NCBI RefSeq assembly: GCF_004005565.1 | Contig: NZ_SADD01000011.1 | Span: 1-64,000 of the forward strand | Direction: 5' to 3' | DNA: 64,000 nucleotides | From: Lujinxingia sediminis | GTDB taxonomy: Bacteria > Myxococcota_A > Bradymonadia > Bradymonadales > Bradymonadaceae | Part shown: positions 8,324 through 18,300 of the stretch, one piece after another | Layout: each line of letters starts with the position of its first letter | Numbering within the stretch: position 1 is the stretch's first letter | The notes under the pieces: generated by a model | What the model was told of the DNA's origin: nothing | The model's database searches: none | Seen by the model: the letters and a program-made list of their open reading frames with translations, nothing else | Translations under genes and position numbers: made by a program

Positions 8324-10135
8324 ATGCGATGGCGAGCCGGGTGGTGGGTGACGGTGTGTTTTGTGGGGATGCTGCTCCTGGGTGGATGTATCGAAGATCC
8401 GGACCTATTCCAGCCCCGGGGTGATGAGGACGCCGGGGTCTGCCAGCCGCAGGCGATCGATTGCGTGGCCGTTGGTGGTTGTGGACTCTTTGAAGACGGA
8501 TGTGGTGGGGAGGTCGACTGCGGATTCTGTCCGGGAGAAGAGCGGCTGATGCTTCGGCCGGAGGCTCTGGTGCTGGAGGTCGGGGAGAGGGCGAGGATGG
8601 AGGTCTTCTGGCGCGGTGAGGCCGGCGATCGAATGACGGAGGAGTCGCTTCGTTGGATGAGCTCTTCGGATGCGGTTGAGGTGGATGCCCTGGGGAGGGT
8701 TGAGGCGGTGAGCCTGGGTGAGGCCGAGATCTCGGCCGAGTTCGAGGATGGGAGTGCTCGTGCAAAGGCTCGCGTGCAGGTGGCAACCCCGCTGGCGGAG
8801 TTGAGACTGGCGCTGGTGCCGGCACGGGTGCACGTGGCCGATGCGCGGGTGGTGGAGGTGTCATTTCTCGATGCCAATGGTGACGAGACTGCGCCGCGGT
8901 CGGTCGAGTTTTCGTCGAGCGATCCTGCGGTGATGAGCGTCGATGCGTCGGGGCGTGTCTATGGTGTGGCCAGCGGTGAGGCGATGTTGCGCGCGCGGGT
9001 CGGCGATGTTGAGGCGGAGCTCGCTGTTGAAGTGTACTTTGAGTGGAAGGATGTGGTTGCGGGCGGGGCGTTTAGTTGCGGGCTTTCGGCGGTGGGGCAG
9101 GCGTATTGCTGGGGGGTAAACACGCGCGGGCAACTCGGCGACGGGACGCTGGAGGGGCGCGCGGAGCCCCGGGCGGTGCAGGGGGATCTTCGTTTCGAGC
9201 GACTGAGCGCCGGGCAGTCTTTTGCGTGCGGTCTGAGCGCCGTGGGGAAGACGTATTGCTGGGGGGGCAACGGTGCGGGGCAGGCCGGAGTGCCCCGCAC
9301 GCAGGATACAACGCAGGTGCTCGTGCCCACCCGGCTGGTACGGCGTATGGCAAACGGGGAGGAGGACGTGATGTTGGAGATGTTTGATTCTGCCGCGGCC
9401 TACACCTGCGGCGTTGTGGCGAGTTCGCAGGGCGTGATGTGCTGGGGAGTCAACGATAATGGGCAGATCGCGCGCGCGCCCGGCGGTGAAGGCGACGCCT
9501 TTTTTGATACGCCTATGCCGATAGGTGACACTTCCTTTAGGGCGGAGCAGGTGGCCACAGCGCATGCGATGGCGTGTGCGCAGCGCGCGAGCGGTGAGAT
9601 TGCCTGCTGGGGAAATCAGGATGTGATGAAGCTGGAGTTTCGGGAAGACGTTGCCAACATCGTGACCTCGCCAGCCCTTCTGGCCACGGAGGTGCGTTTT
9701 GATGTGATGGAGGGAGGGGCGCAGCATTTCTGCGGGTTGAACGCCGCCGGTGAGCTGTTTTGCTGGGGAATGAACCCCAACGGCGAACTCGCCAGCGGGG
9801 ATGGAAACGATCGGGGCGCGCCGCAGCTGGCCGACACGACGTCGCGCTATGTTGAGCTTGCCGTGGGCACGCGTCACGGTTGCGCGATCACCGCGGATCG
9901 TGCGCGACTGGAGTGCTGGGGAGCCAATGACCAGCGTCAGATCAGTGAGGATGGGGGCAAAGCTGAAGCACCGCGTGAGGTCGGGCTGGGGGTGACGGGC
10001 TTTAAGGCGGTGAGTGCGGGCAGGACGCATAGCTGCGTGGTAACGCAGGACGGAGAGCTGCTGTGTTTTGGGCGCGGCGATGAGGGGCAGACCGGTCCGG
10101 GAGAGGGATGGTTGCGTACCTTGCGACGTTTCTGA
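8324..10135 (+). CDS. Lipoprotein with two Ig-like (Big2-type) domains and RCC1 repeats
   Basis: A lipoprotein signal ends in LLLGGC. It is followed by a short Cys-rich segment (CVAVGGCGLFEDGCGG), two bacterial Ig-like group 2 domains (about residues 75-240; each has the LGRVEAV or SGRVYGVASGEA turn), and then about six RCC1 repeats, with recurring CGL and CWGxNxxGQ motifs, that would form a beta-propeller. It is probably anchored in the outer membrane and surface exposed; such RCC1 lipoproteins are common in myxobacteria-like genomes, and their ligand is usually unknown. The ATG at 8324 has a GAGG site five bases upstream; 8300 is an alternative. Confidence 0.85.
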   Translation: MRWRAGWWVTVCFVGMLLLGGCIEDPDLFQPRGDEDAGVCQPQAIDCVAVGGCGLFEDGCGGEVDCGFCPGEERLMLRPEALVLEVGERARMEVFWRGEAGDRMTEESLRWMSSSDAVEVDALGRVEAVSLGEAEISAEFEDGSARAKARVQVATPLAELRLALVPARVHVADARVVEVSFLDANGDETAPRSVEFSSSDPAVMSVDASGRVYGVASGEAMLRARVGDVEAELAVEVYFEWKDVVAGGAFSCGLSAVGQAYCWGVNTRGQLGDGTLEGRAEPRAVQGDLRFERLSAGQSFACGLSAVGKTYCWGGNGAGQAGVPRTQDTTQVLVPTRLVRRMANGEEDVMLEMFDSAAAYTCGVVASSQGVMCWGVNDNGQIARAPGGEGDAFFDTPMPIGDTSFRAEQVATAHAMACAQRASGEIACWGNQDVMKLEFREDVANIVTSPALLATEVRFDVMEGGAQHFCGLNAAGELFCWGMNPNGELASGDGNDRGAPQLADTTSRYVELAVGTRHGCAITADRARLECWGANDQRQISEDGGKAEAPREVGLGVTGFKAVSAGRTHSCVVTQDGELLCFGRGDEGQTGPGEGWLRTLRRF

Positions 10136-10170
10136 TCCCGGTGGGGGCGGGCAGGCTGGTTTGACGTAAC

Positions 10171-10206
10171 AAAAAAGCGCGCCCGAGAGGGACGCGCTTT
10201 CTTTCT
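10171..10206. terminator. Bidirectional terminator between convergent genes
   Basis: An A-run, an 8-bp stem (10174-10181 with 10193-10200) and a T-rich tail lie between the stops of the RCC1 lipoprotein (+) and the sigma-region-4-like gene (-). The A and T tracts on both sides allow function on either strand. Confidence 0.8.
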
Positions 10207-10233
10207 TTTGAGCATTTATGTGGGGGCAGACGC

Positions 10234-10665
10234 TTAATCGTCGTATTCGTCTCGCAGCTTCTCCAGGCCGGTGGCCTCGACCTGGCGGATGCGTTCGCGG
10301 GTGAGGTTAAGCAACTCGCCGACCTCCTCAAGGGTGATGCCACCGCGGTCGGCCACGTCCAGCGCGCAGGTCTCGGAGAGCTCCCAGACTTCCAGTCCGG
10401 GGAAGTTCAGCTTGATCGAGCCCGTGTGCGGGTTGACGTCGAGGTAGAGGTGGTATTTGCAGGAGACGTAAGGGCAGGGGCGCTCCGCCATGCGGCATTG
10501 GTCGCGGTGGGCGGGGCGCTTGCTCTCAATGGATTGGAAGACCTCGGCGATCTCCTGGCGTTCGGCCTCCGAGAGCTTCTTGAGGGCGATCGTCTTGCTA
10601 CGACGAAGCCCTTTGCGGGCGCCGCGTTTGTTTGCGGTGCGCCGTCGCTTCTTGTTCTCAGCCAT
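10234..10665 (-). CDS. Small sigma-70 region 4-like DNA-binding protein
   Basis: This 143-aa protein has three parts: a very basic N-terminus (first 30 residues), a Cys motif (C57, C64, C69 in [13 protein letters not shown]), and a C-terminal helix-turn-helix, [20 protein letters not shown], that matches sigma factor region 4.2 (residues about 109-140). It has no regions 1-3, so it is not a complete sigma factor. It probably binds promoter-like DNA or RNA polymerase as a regulator; the Cys cluster may bind metal. The start at 10665 is chosen because the upstream extension lacks family-like sequence. Confidence 0.78.
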   Translation of the reverse strand: MAENKKRRRTANKRGARKGLRRSKTIALKKLSEAERQEIAEVFQSIESKRPAHRDQCRMAERPCPYVSCKYHLYLDVNPHTGSIKLNFPGLEVWELSETCALDVADRGGITLEEVGELLNLTRERIRQVEATGLEKLRDEYDD

Positions 10666-10713
10666 GCGCGTCGACTGCCTCAGGGGGGAGCGGGTGTGGA
10701 AAAACTCCCGCCG

Positions 10714-10743
10714 AAGGTAAGCCGGGGCTCTCGGATGTGTCAA
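10714..10743 (-). promoter_or_regulatory. Possible sigma-70 promoter for the region 4-like gene
   Basis: On the minus strand a perfect TTGACA (10738-10743) is followed after 17-18 bases by TTACCT/TACCTT. It lies about 50 bases upstream of the start at 10665. The -35 is strong and the -10 is poor. Confidence 0.45.
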
Positions 10744-11034
10744 CTGCGCTGGTGTCGGGGTATTTCAGCTCCGGGGGGCGAAGGTGCATGGGACGTGTTC
10801 TGGACCGGTGTTGCGGGAGCCGGCAGACGTATGCCATGGCGATTGATGAAATCGGCGCGCGGTGACGTCTCAAAGGTCGGCGTGCCGGGGCGGCCGGATT
10901 CTCGGGTGGGCTGCGCTCGGAGCGCGGGCGCAATGGTGTTAGAGTGGCGGCGTTCGGTACGGGCCGCTCTGGAGGGCTACCCGGGATTCGCCGCAAGGAG
11001 GGGCCGTCGAAGACGGCCTGGCAGTTGAGCGACG
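10744..11034. other. Intergenic segment upstream of the TamB-like gene
   Basis: This segment separates divergent genes and holds no convincing coding sequence. Near its end an AAGGAGG sequence (10995-11001) is followed directly by a perfect 7-bp hairpin (11002-11008 with 11012-11018). It sits more than 30 bases before the ATG at 11035, so it is not a normally spaced ribosome site. An in-frame TGA at 11026-11028 excludes an earlier start for the TamB-like gene. I could not place a promoter. Confidence 0.5.
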
Positions 11035-14000
11035 ATGGCACTTCTCGATGACATTCAATTTCGGGTCTACCGAAGTTACGTGAAGATCCCGCTGGTCTTC
11101 TTTTTGCCGGCGCTCATGCTGATGAGCCTGTGGGCGCTCGTGTACTTCGGGGCGAACCAACCGGCAAGTTGGCGGCTGGTGGAGGGGCAGCTCCACCGGG
11201 TGCTCGGGGGCTACATTGAGTTTGAGTATGCCCGGTTGAGCCCGGGCCTCACCCGGTTGAGGGGCTATGAGGCGCGGATGCTCACACCTCAACGAGAGCC
11301 GGTGATCGAGGTTCCGGAGCTGCGTGCCGACCTCAGCGCGCTGATGCTGCTGGGGGGGCGCCTGGAGTTTGAGGAGGCCTACGTCCGCGAGCCGCGTGTG
11401 GGCCTGTATTTCAATGAGGAGGGCGAACTCAATATTCTGCGGGCGCTGGGGGTAGATAAGCGCGAGGACGATGAGGAGAAGGGCGCTCCGCTGTCTGTGG
11501 GCTTTTCGCGGGTGCATCTTCAGGATGCGGATTTTGAGTTCGCAGAGACGCGCTTCGACTTCCGGGTGCCGGACATCGTGATCGACGGGGGCAGCGTGTA
11601 TGTGGAGCCGGAGACGGTGCTCATCAGCGTCGATGCGCTGGACATCGCCCGGGCGGATTTTCGTTTTAAGCCGGAGCTGTTCCGCTTTGCTCAGGAGCGC
11701 GGCGACTGGACCTTTGAGGTTCGCGACTTCTCGTTGCGCGGCTGGCAGTGGGCCAATCAGGGCTTTGCGGTCGAGGAGGTTGTCGCCGATATCGAGGGCT
11801 TTGGCCTGCGTTTCGGGGGCACGATGTCCTTTCCGGATGAGGCGATCGCCGGCGGGGGAGGGATGTTTTACGACGCCTGGGGGCAGCTCTCCGCGCCCTA
11901 CCACAGCCCGCTACTTCATTATTTTCTGCAGGATAATCTGCATTTTGACATCGAGCGCCTGGATCTGGAGGTGACCGGGAGTCTGGAGCAGATTCAGGGG
12001 CATGGGGAGGTGAAAGCGGCGGTGCTGGAGGGCAACGGGCTCTTCTTTGAGGATGTGGAGGGACGTCTTCAGTTGAACAACCGCTTTGTGACGACCAGCG
12101 ATCTTCGGGCGTCGTTTTATGAGGGGGATCTTGAGGTATACGAGGCGTTTTTCAACATCCTGGAGCAGCGTTTCGGGGCGTACGCGCGGATGAACGATGT
12201 GGACCCGGCGCTGGTAGCGCTGGATCTCAAGCAGGATCAGCCTTTTTTGCACGGGAAGATGAGCGGGGAGGCGATGCTCACCGGGGAGTTGCCGGTGGGC
12301 TCGGAGTTTGATCCGGAGCGGCCCTATGCGCTTTTGCACGCCGCGCACAGCCGCTTTTTGCAGGTGGAGGTGGCAAGCCAGGTGCGTCTGGTGCGCGACA
12401 ATGATCTGCTCTTCCCCAACCGGGAGCTTGTGATGGAGCGGGGCAGTCAGGTCTGGCTGGACGCCTGGCGGGTGGGGGTGCCCTATGCGCGGGTTCGCTC
12501 GGGAGGGGACCGTCTGCAGATGCGCGGATACATTCAGGATATCGCATCGATGCGGCTTGCGGAGTATGCGCGGCCGCCGCGTTTCTGGGGCACCCTGGCC
12601 GATATGGCGCCCTATGCGGACTATTACGGGATGGGGGGCCTGAGCGGGCCGGCGTCGATCGACATGACGATGGCGGGCTTTGTGGGCAGCCCACAGCTTG
12701 AGCTTGAGCTGCGCATGGAGGAGCCGGGCTGGCGCCTGGATGCGACCAACACGTTGAGGGGAGAGAGGCTGGCGCTCGATCTGAAGATCGCGCAAGGCGA
12801 TGTGATGATTACCCGCGGGGAGTTTGACTCCAACTTTGGCACCCTGCGCGCCAGCGGACGGGTGGGCTGGATGGCCGGGCCGCCGGAGCCGGGAGCGCCG
12901 CAGCCCTGGCCGGTCTGGGAGCAGCGCGCGCGTCAGCCGGTCGATCTCGATGTGGAGGTGCGGGGGTTGGAGCTGGGGCTGCTCAGCGGTGAGATTCATC
13001 CGGAGTTGATGGCCTCGGGTAAACTCGACGCGGAGGTGGAGCTGGGCGGGGCGTTGCAGGGGTTTGCCGGGAGCTTTGATGCGCGCTGGGAGGGGGGCTC
13101 GTTACGCGGGCAGATGGTGGAGCGCGCGCGCGCGCGGGGGGCGTTCAGTCCGAAGGGCGTCGTGCTGGAGCGGAGCTGGGCGAACTTCGGTCCGGCCGGT
13201 CGGCTCAGTCTTGAGGGGCGGTATGACTACGATGGTGTGCTCGATATGGAGCTGGAGGGGCAGTCGATGGAGCTGGGGCAGGTGCGTGAGCTTCAGAGTC
13301 TGCCGATGGCGCTCAGCGGCCAGGCGCGCTTTCATCTCAAGGGGCGAGGCACCACCGAGGAGCCGATCTTCTCGGGGGGGGCTGAAGTCGAGGATCTGGC
13401 GCTGGACGGTCGGGTTTACGGGGATGTCGCCGCCGCGATTCATACCCTCGACGGAGTGGTGCATCTGGCCGGGGGGCTTCTTCCCTGGGTGTCGGTCTCT
13501 ATGGAGCTTCCGCTCGACGGGGAGTCGCCTTATTACGCGCAGGTGGGCATGGAGGAACTCAACTTGATGGCCTTTATGCCGGAGCTTCGTGACAACGCGA
13601 TGCTTGATGAGGCGCAGGCCACCGGGGTGAGCGAGGTCTTTATCGAGCGGGACTTCTCGCGCTATCAGGCGCTCTTCTACCTGACGCAGCTCCAGGTCGA
13701 GAGCCGCGAGCGCACCATCACCAACCGGGGGCCGGTGGCGGTGGGGTATAATAACGGGGAGCTGATTCAGTTTCAGCAGGCCACGCTGGGGAGCGGGGGG
13801 CGTTACTTCAATCTCACCGGCGGGGTGTTGCTCGACCCGCAACTTCTCGATGTTCGGGTGGAGGGAGAGGTTGACCTGGGCCTTCTGGAGAGCGTGCGGG
13901 CGGGGTTTCCGGAGTACTTCCCCGACTTTTTTGTGGAGGCCACCGGCAGCGCTCGGATGGACATGCGGGTGAGTGGTCCGCCGGAGAACGTGCTGGCCGA

Positions 14001-15285
14001 AGGGGTGATCGACTTCGGCCCGAGCGACTGGGATGTGCGTTTTTTGCCCGAGCCCATCGCCTTGCAGGGCGGGCAGATGATCTTCAGCGATCAGGGCATC
14101 GAGATCCCGCGGGATCGGCCGCTGGCCGGGGTCGTCATCGGGGGACAGACGCGGGTGGCGGGCACCATCGGGTACCTCTCCAACCAGCCGCGCACGCTCG
14201 ATCTGCAGATGTGGAGTCATAATATGAGCTACCGCATCCCGGAGATGATGCAGCTGGCCTTTGATACCAATCTGCGTATGCAGGCCACCGACTGGCAGCG
14301 CTGGGAGACGTGGTTTGTCACCGGTGATTTAAACATCCTGGACGGGCTCTACACCCAGCGGGTGCGCATTGTGGAGCAACAGCTGGCCGGGCGCGTGCTG
14401 GGGGCGTTCAATCGGCGCGCGCAACGCTATGAGCAGAGCCTCTTTGAGATGATCCCGGCGCTCAATGATGTGCGCTTTGATATGAACGTGCGCGCCCGTG
14501 ACGGCTTCCGGTTGCAGAGTCTTGTGGAGCGGCTGGAGCTGGATCTGGAGTTTCGATTCGACTTGAGGGTGCGCGACACTCTGGTGGCCCCGCGCATCAC
14601 CGGCACCGTTGATGTCATCGACGGGGAGGTGGCGTTTCAGGGGGAGTCGTTCGAGGTGCGTTCGGGGACGGTGCGTTTTGATGATGATGTGGGCAACCCC
14701 TACCTGGACATTGTGGCCGGTGCCGATGTGCGCAATACCTGCCGGGAGTCGGACTTTCTCGATGAGCTCAGCTCGAATATGACGTTGAGCTCCAATCTCG
14801 ACGCCACCGGTCAGGAGTATTATCACATCATCATGAACATCCGCGGGTATCTCGATAACCTGGATCTGCTTATGGAGAGCAACCCCTATGCGGATCAGCG
14901 CGATATTTTGAGTCTGCTGCTGACCGGGTGCACGGTCGATCAGCTCACCGCGTCGAGCGCCAGCCGCCCGACGCTGGAGATCGCGCTGGGGCCCCTGCTC
15001 GGGCGACTGGAGCGGGAGATTCAGGATGTGGTCAAGGTCGAGGAGTTCACGATCATGCCCGGTGTGGAGCGCACCCAGGTGCGCATTGGCGATACGTTGA
15101 CCCGGCGGCTCTCCTGGCGTTTTCAGCTGGATACGGGCTTTGCCGACGCCACCGGCGGGCAGCTCTACCAGCTGGAGTATCGCTTGAGTGACCACTGGTC
15201 GACCGAGCTCAGCGAGCGCAGCCGTACGGAGACCAATCAGTTTTTGATCGACTTGAAGTTGCGCTACCGGCTGCCTTTGGACTGA
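11035..15285 (+). CDS. tamB: TamB-like translocation and assembly module protein (DUF490 C-terminus)
   Basis: This 1416-aa protein has one N-terminal membrane helix (about residues 18-40) and then a very long, beta-rich, repetitive body typical of AsmA/TamB bridge proteins. The C-terminal 350 residues match the TamB domain: DVIDGEVAFQGESFEVRSGT, then DDDVGNPYLDIVAGA, ESNPYADQRDILSLLLTG, and a final amphipathic strand LRYRLPLD. TamB-family proteins span the periplasm and help insert outer-membrane proteins or move phospholipids. The downstream BamA/TamA-family gene, 77 bases away, supports this role. Confidence 0.9.
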   Translation: MALLDDIQFRVYRSYVKIPLVFFLPALMLMSLWALVYFGANQPASWRLVEGQLHRVLGGYIEFEYARLSPGLTRLRGYEARMLTPQREPVIEVPELRADLSALMLLGGRLEFEEAYVREPRVGLYFNEEGELNILRALGVDKREDDEEKGAPLSVGFSRVHLQDADFEFAETRFDFRVPDIVIDGGSVYVEPETVLISVDALDIARADFRFKPELFRFAQERGDWTFEVRDFSLRGWQWANQGFAVEEVVADIEGFGLRFGGTMSFPDEAIAGGGGMFYDAWGQLSAPYHSPLLHYFLQDNLHFDIERLDLEVTGSLEQIQGHGEVKAAVLEGNGLFFEDVEGRLQLNNRFVTTSDLRASFYEGDLEVYEAFFNILEQRFGAYARMNDVDPALVALDLKQDQPFLHGKMSGEAMLTGELPVGSEFDPERPYALLHAAHSRFLQVEVASQVRLVRDNDLLFPNRELVMERGSQVWLDAWRVGVPYARVRSGGDRLQMRGYIQDIASMRLAEYARPPRFWGTLADMAPYADYYGMGGLSGPASIDMTMAGFVGSPQLELELRMEEPGWRLDATNTLRGERLALDLKIAQGDVMITRGEFDSNFGTLRASGRVGWMAGPPEPGAPQPWPVWEQRARQPVDLDVEVRGLELGLLSGEIHPELMASGKLDAEVELGGALQGFAGSFDARWEGGSLRGQMVERARARGAFSPKGVVLERSWANFGPAGRLSLEGRYDYDGVLDMELEGQSMELGQVRELQSLPMALSGQARFHLKGRGTTEEPIFSGGAEVEDLALDGRVYGDVAAAIHTLDGVVHLAGGLLPWVSVSMELPLDGESPYYAQVGMEELNLMAFMPELRDNAMLDEAQATGVSEVFIERDFSRYQALFYLTQLQVESRERTITNRGPVAVGYNNGELIQFQQATLGSGGRYFNLTGGVLLDPQLLDVRVEGEVDLGLLESVRAGFPEYFPDFFVEATGSARMDMRVSGPPENVLAEGVIDFGPSDWDVRFLPEPIALQGGQMIFSDQGIEIPRDRPLAGVVIGGQTRVAGTIGYLSNQPRTLDLQMWSHNMSYRIPEMMQLAFDTNLRMQATDWQRWETWFVTGDLNILDGLYTQRVRIVEQQLAGRVLGAFNRRAQRYEQSLFEMIPALNDVRFDMNVRARDGFRLQSLVERLELDLEFRFDLRVRDTLVAPRITGTVDVIDGEVAFQGESFEVRSGTVRFDDDVGNPYLDIVAGADVRNTCRESDFLDELSSNMTLSSNLDATGQEYYHIIMNIRGYLDNLDLLMESNPYADQRDILSLLLTGCTVDQLTASSASRPTLEIALGPLLGRLEREIQDVVKVEEFTIMPGVERTQVRIGDTLTRRLSWRFQLDTGFADATGGQLYQLEYRLSDHWSTELSERSRTETNQFLIDLKLRYRLPLD

Positions 15286-15362
15286 GGGGGGCGGGCAAAA
15301 AGTGTCGGTGTGGCGTGTGGTCGGGGCATGAGCCCCGGCGACAGATGTGGGCCGGAGCGGGT

Positions 15363-18300
15363 GTGAGTGAGGTTGGTGGACAGGTTTGGCGAGGGGGCTG
15401 GCAGGGCGTAGTGCTGAGTGTGTTGCTCTGTGCTCTATGGCTGTCGACGATGCCCTGTGCCTATGCCCAGGAGAGCGAGGGGGGAGGTGGGCAGGCGGAT
15501 CGGCCTGCGGTGCCCGAGCGGTCTCAACCTCTGGACGCAGCGGAGGCGCAGGCGCCTCCTTCGCAGACCTCTGCATCGGGGACCTTGCGCGGTGCCCCGG
15601 GCGGGGTGGGCGTGCCGGTGAGTCCGCTCAACCCCCTCACCGAGATCTATGAAGCGCGCGAGGCCCGGCGTGCGATCGATCAGGAGTTTGAGGGGCTTCC
15701 GATCGGGCGAGTGGCCTTTCGTTGCGATCTGGAGCTGTGCCAGCGTCCGCTGGGCGTGGATCGCTTCCGCGAGTTAAGCGGGCTCTATGTGGGGCAAACC
15801 TACAGCCCTCAGGCCATTGAGCGGGCGGAGCGCCGTTTGCTCAAAACCGGGTTCTTCTCGGCGGTCACCGTGGAGCGACGTCGGGTAGGCGCTTCGGTGT
15901 TCGTGGCGTTGGAGGCGCAGGGGGCAGTGCTGATTCGTCGGGTGGGCTTTGAGGGGCTTAACCCCCCGCCCTTTGAGACGGAACTTCGTAAGGTGCTGAT
16001 GTACCGCCCGGGCCAGGTCTTTCTGGAGAGTGCAGAGCGGGCTCAGGCGCAGCTTGCGAGCCTTGCGGCGATCTTTGAGCGGGAGGGCTACTACGACACC
16101 GAGGTGCGCATGGTGGTCAACCCGGTGGAGGGGGAGCGCCACCTGGTGGATCTGGTGTTTGAGGTGGCACGCGGTCAGGAGCGTTCGATCTGCGAGATCG
16201 GCCTGCGCGGGGTGCGGGGGATGACCGCCGCCCGGGCTCAAGATCTGCTGTTGAGCGATGTCTCGGTGCTCTCGCGTCGCGTGCCGCTCCTGCTGCCGAC
16301 GTACACCACCGAGACGGTGCGTCAGGGGCGCGACGCGCTGATCGCCGAATACCGCCGCCTGGGCTACTTCCGTGCCCGTGTGGTCGATCAGCAAGTCGAG
16401 GAGTATGGCGATGAGGGCTGCGTGCGTCTGCTCTTCGAGATGGACGAGGGGCCCTTCTGGGCGCTGAGCTTTGAAGGCAGCCGACTTTTTGATGATGCGA
16501 CACTCACCGCCCAGCTGCCCTTTTTTGCGTCGGGCTATGTTGACGCCGATGAGATTCGGGCCGCAGAGAGCGCGATCCGTCAGCTCTACGAGACGCGAGG
16601 CTATCCCTTCGCGCGGGTGCAGGGCGAAGAGAGCGCCGAAGATCGTCTCAATCGTGCGCTGCGCTTTGAGATCGAGGAGGGGCCTCAAGTGCAGATCAAT
16701 GAGGTGCGCATTCACGGGGCGCGGGCCTTTTCGGAGGCGGAGCTGCTCTCGGAGTTCGGTACCCAGGCCTTTGGCATCTTTGATACGGCGGGTTTTCTTC
16801 AGACCGACCGCCTGCTGGCCGACATGAGCGCACTGGAAGAGCGGATGCGGGCGCAAGGCTACCTGCAGGCGCTCTCGCCGATTTTCTTGCTGGAGGTCAA
16901 TGACTCCGGTGCCGGGATGCGGGTGCGAGTGGAGGTGCGCCAGGGCCCGCAGACCCTTGTGGATCGGGTGGATCTTGAGGGCGCCCGGGCGCTGCCCGCG
17001 GGGACCCTGGAGGCGATGCTTTCGGTGAAGCCGCAGGATCCCTTTGTGCCGGTGAATGTGCGCGCCGACCAGTCGCGGATCTCGCAGTATTACGGCGCGA
17101 TCGGCTATCCGCTGGCCAGGGTCACAACGACCTGCCGGCTGCTCACCGGGGAGGAGGTTCCCTGTGAGGCGCCGCAACTGCCGCAGACCTGTCGCGCGAT
17201 GAGTTTTGCGGAGTTGGAGCGTGGCCGCTGTGAGTGGCGTGAGGGCGTGAACGCGGCGCTGGCCTGCGAGCGCGTGGAGCGCAGCCCGGTCTGCGAGTTC
17301 TCTGGCGGGGTGATGGCCGAGGCGGTGCGGGTGCAGCACACCATTGAGGAGGGCCCCCGGGTGCGCGTTGGCGAGGTGCTGCTTAAAGGCAACTTCCGCA
17401 CGCGCTCCTCGGTGATCTACCGCGAATTGCCCCTGAGCACCGGGGACCGCTTCGATGTGCAAAAGCTCATCGAAGGCCAGGGCAATATGCGCCAGCTGGG
17501 GCTCTTTGATTCGGTGAGCATTGAAACCATCGGCCTGGAGAACGTCGACGCGGGGGCCGATGAGATCGAAGCGGCGCTGATCATCAGCGTGGAGGAGTCG
17601 CGGGCGCGCTTTGTGGAGTTTAGTGTGGGGCTGGAGGGGCGCGACTTGCTTGGCGATAGTCGACGGCTGCTTCTGACCGGTGAGGCGCAGTATACCGACA
17701 ACAACCTCCTGGGCACCGGTCAGCGTTTTCGGCCCCGGCTGATCTCGGCGGTGGATACGCTGGAACTCGCGCAGCTTGCGCGTGCCGCCGGGGCTGGCGA
17801 GACCGGGGAGCGAGGGCTGGATTACCTCTTCGGGGCGGAGCTCATCTACAGTCACCCGCGCTTTTTAAAGAGCCAGACCGGCGTCGATAAGCTCTTTCTG
17901 ACGATCACGCCCTTCTATCTGCTCGATCTGCTCGGGGTGACCAACGATCAGGTGCTGCGTGAGGAGTGGGGGCTCAGGCTGGAGCTGCGCAAGGAGCTTG
18001 AGGAGATCGCCGACCGGCTCTATCTGACCTTCGGAGTGGAGGCCAAGCAGGCGGCGACCTGGACGGCCAACGATCCGCGCATCGCCGGTGAGCGCATCTT
18101 CTCACCCAGGCGCGCCACCGCGAAGTTGTTGCCGGAGATCAACTTCGACCGCCGCGACAGCCCGCTCAATCCGCGCTCCGGATATTATGTGGAGGTTAAG
18201 CCGGAGCTGGTCAGTGGAGACGCCTTGAGCCAGGACGGCGAAGATCTCATCGGCGACAGCTACCTGCGCCTCTCGGCGGCTCTCAGCGCGTTTTTCAGTC

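Noticed and set aside
15774..17855. 693-aa open frame on the minus strand
   Set aside because: It lies antisense to the BamA-family gene, has no ribosome site or family similarity, and its His/Leu/Gln-rich composition is typical of a shadow in GC-rich DNA.
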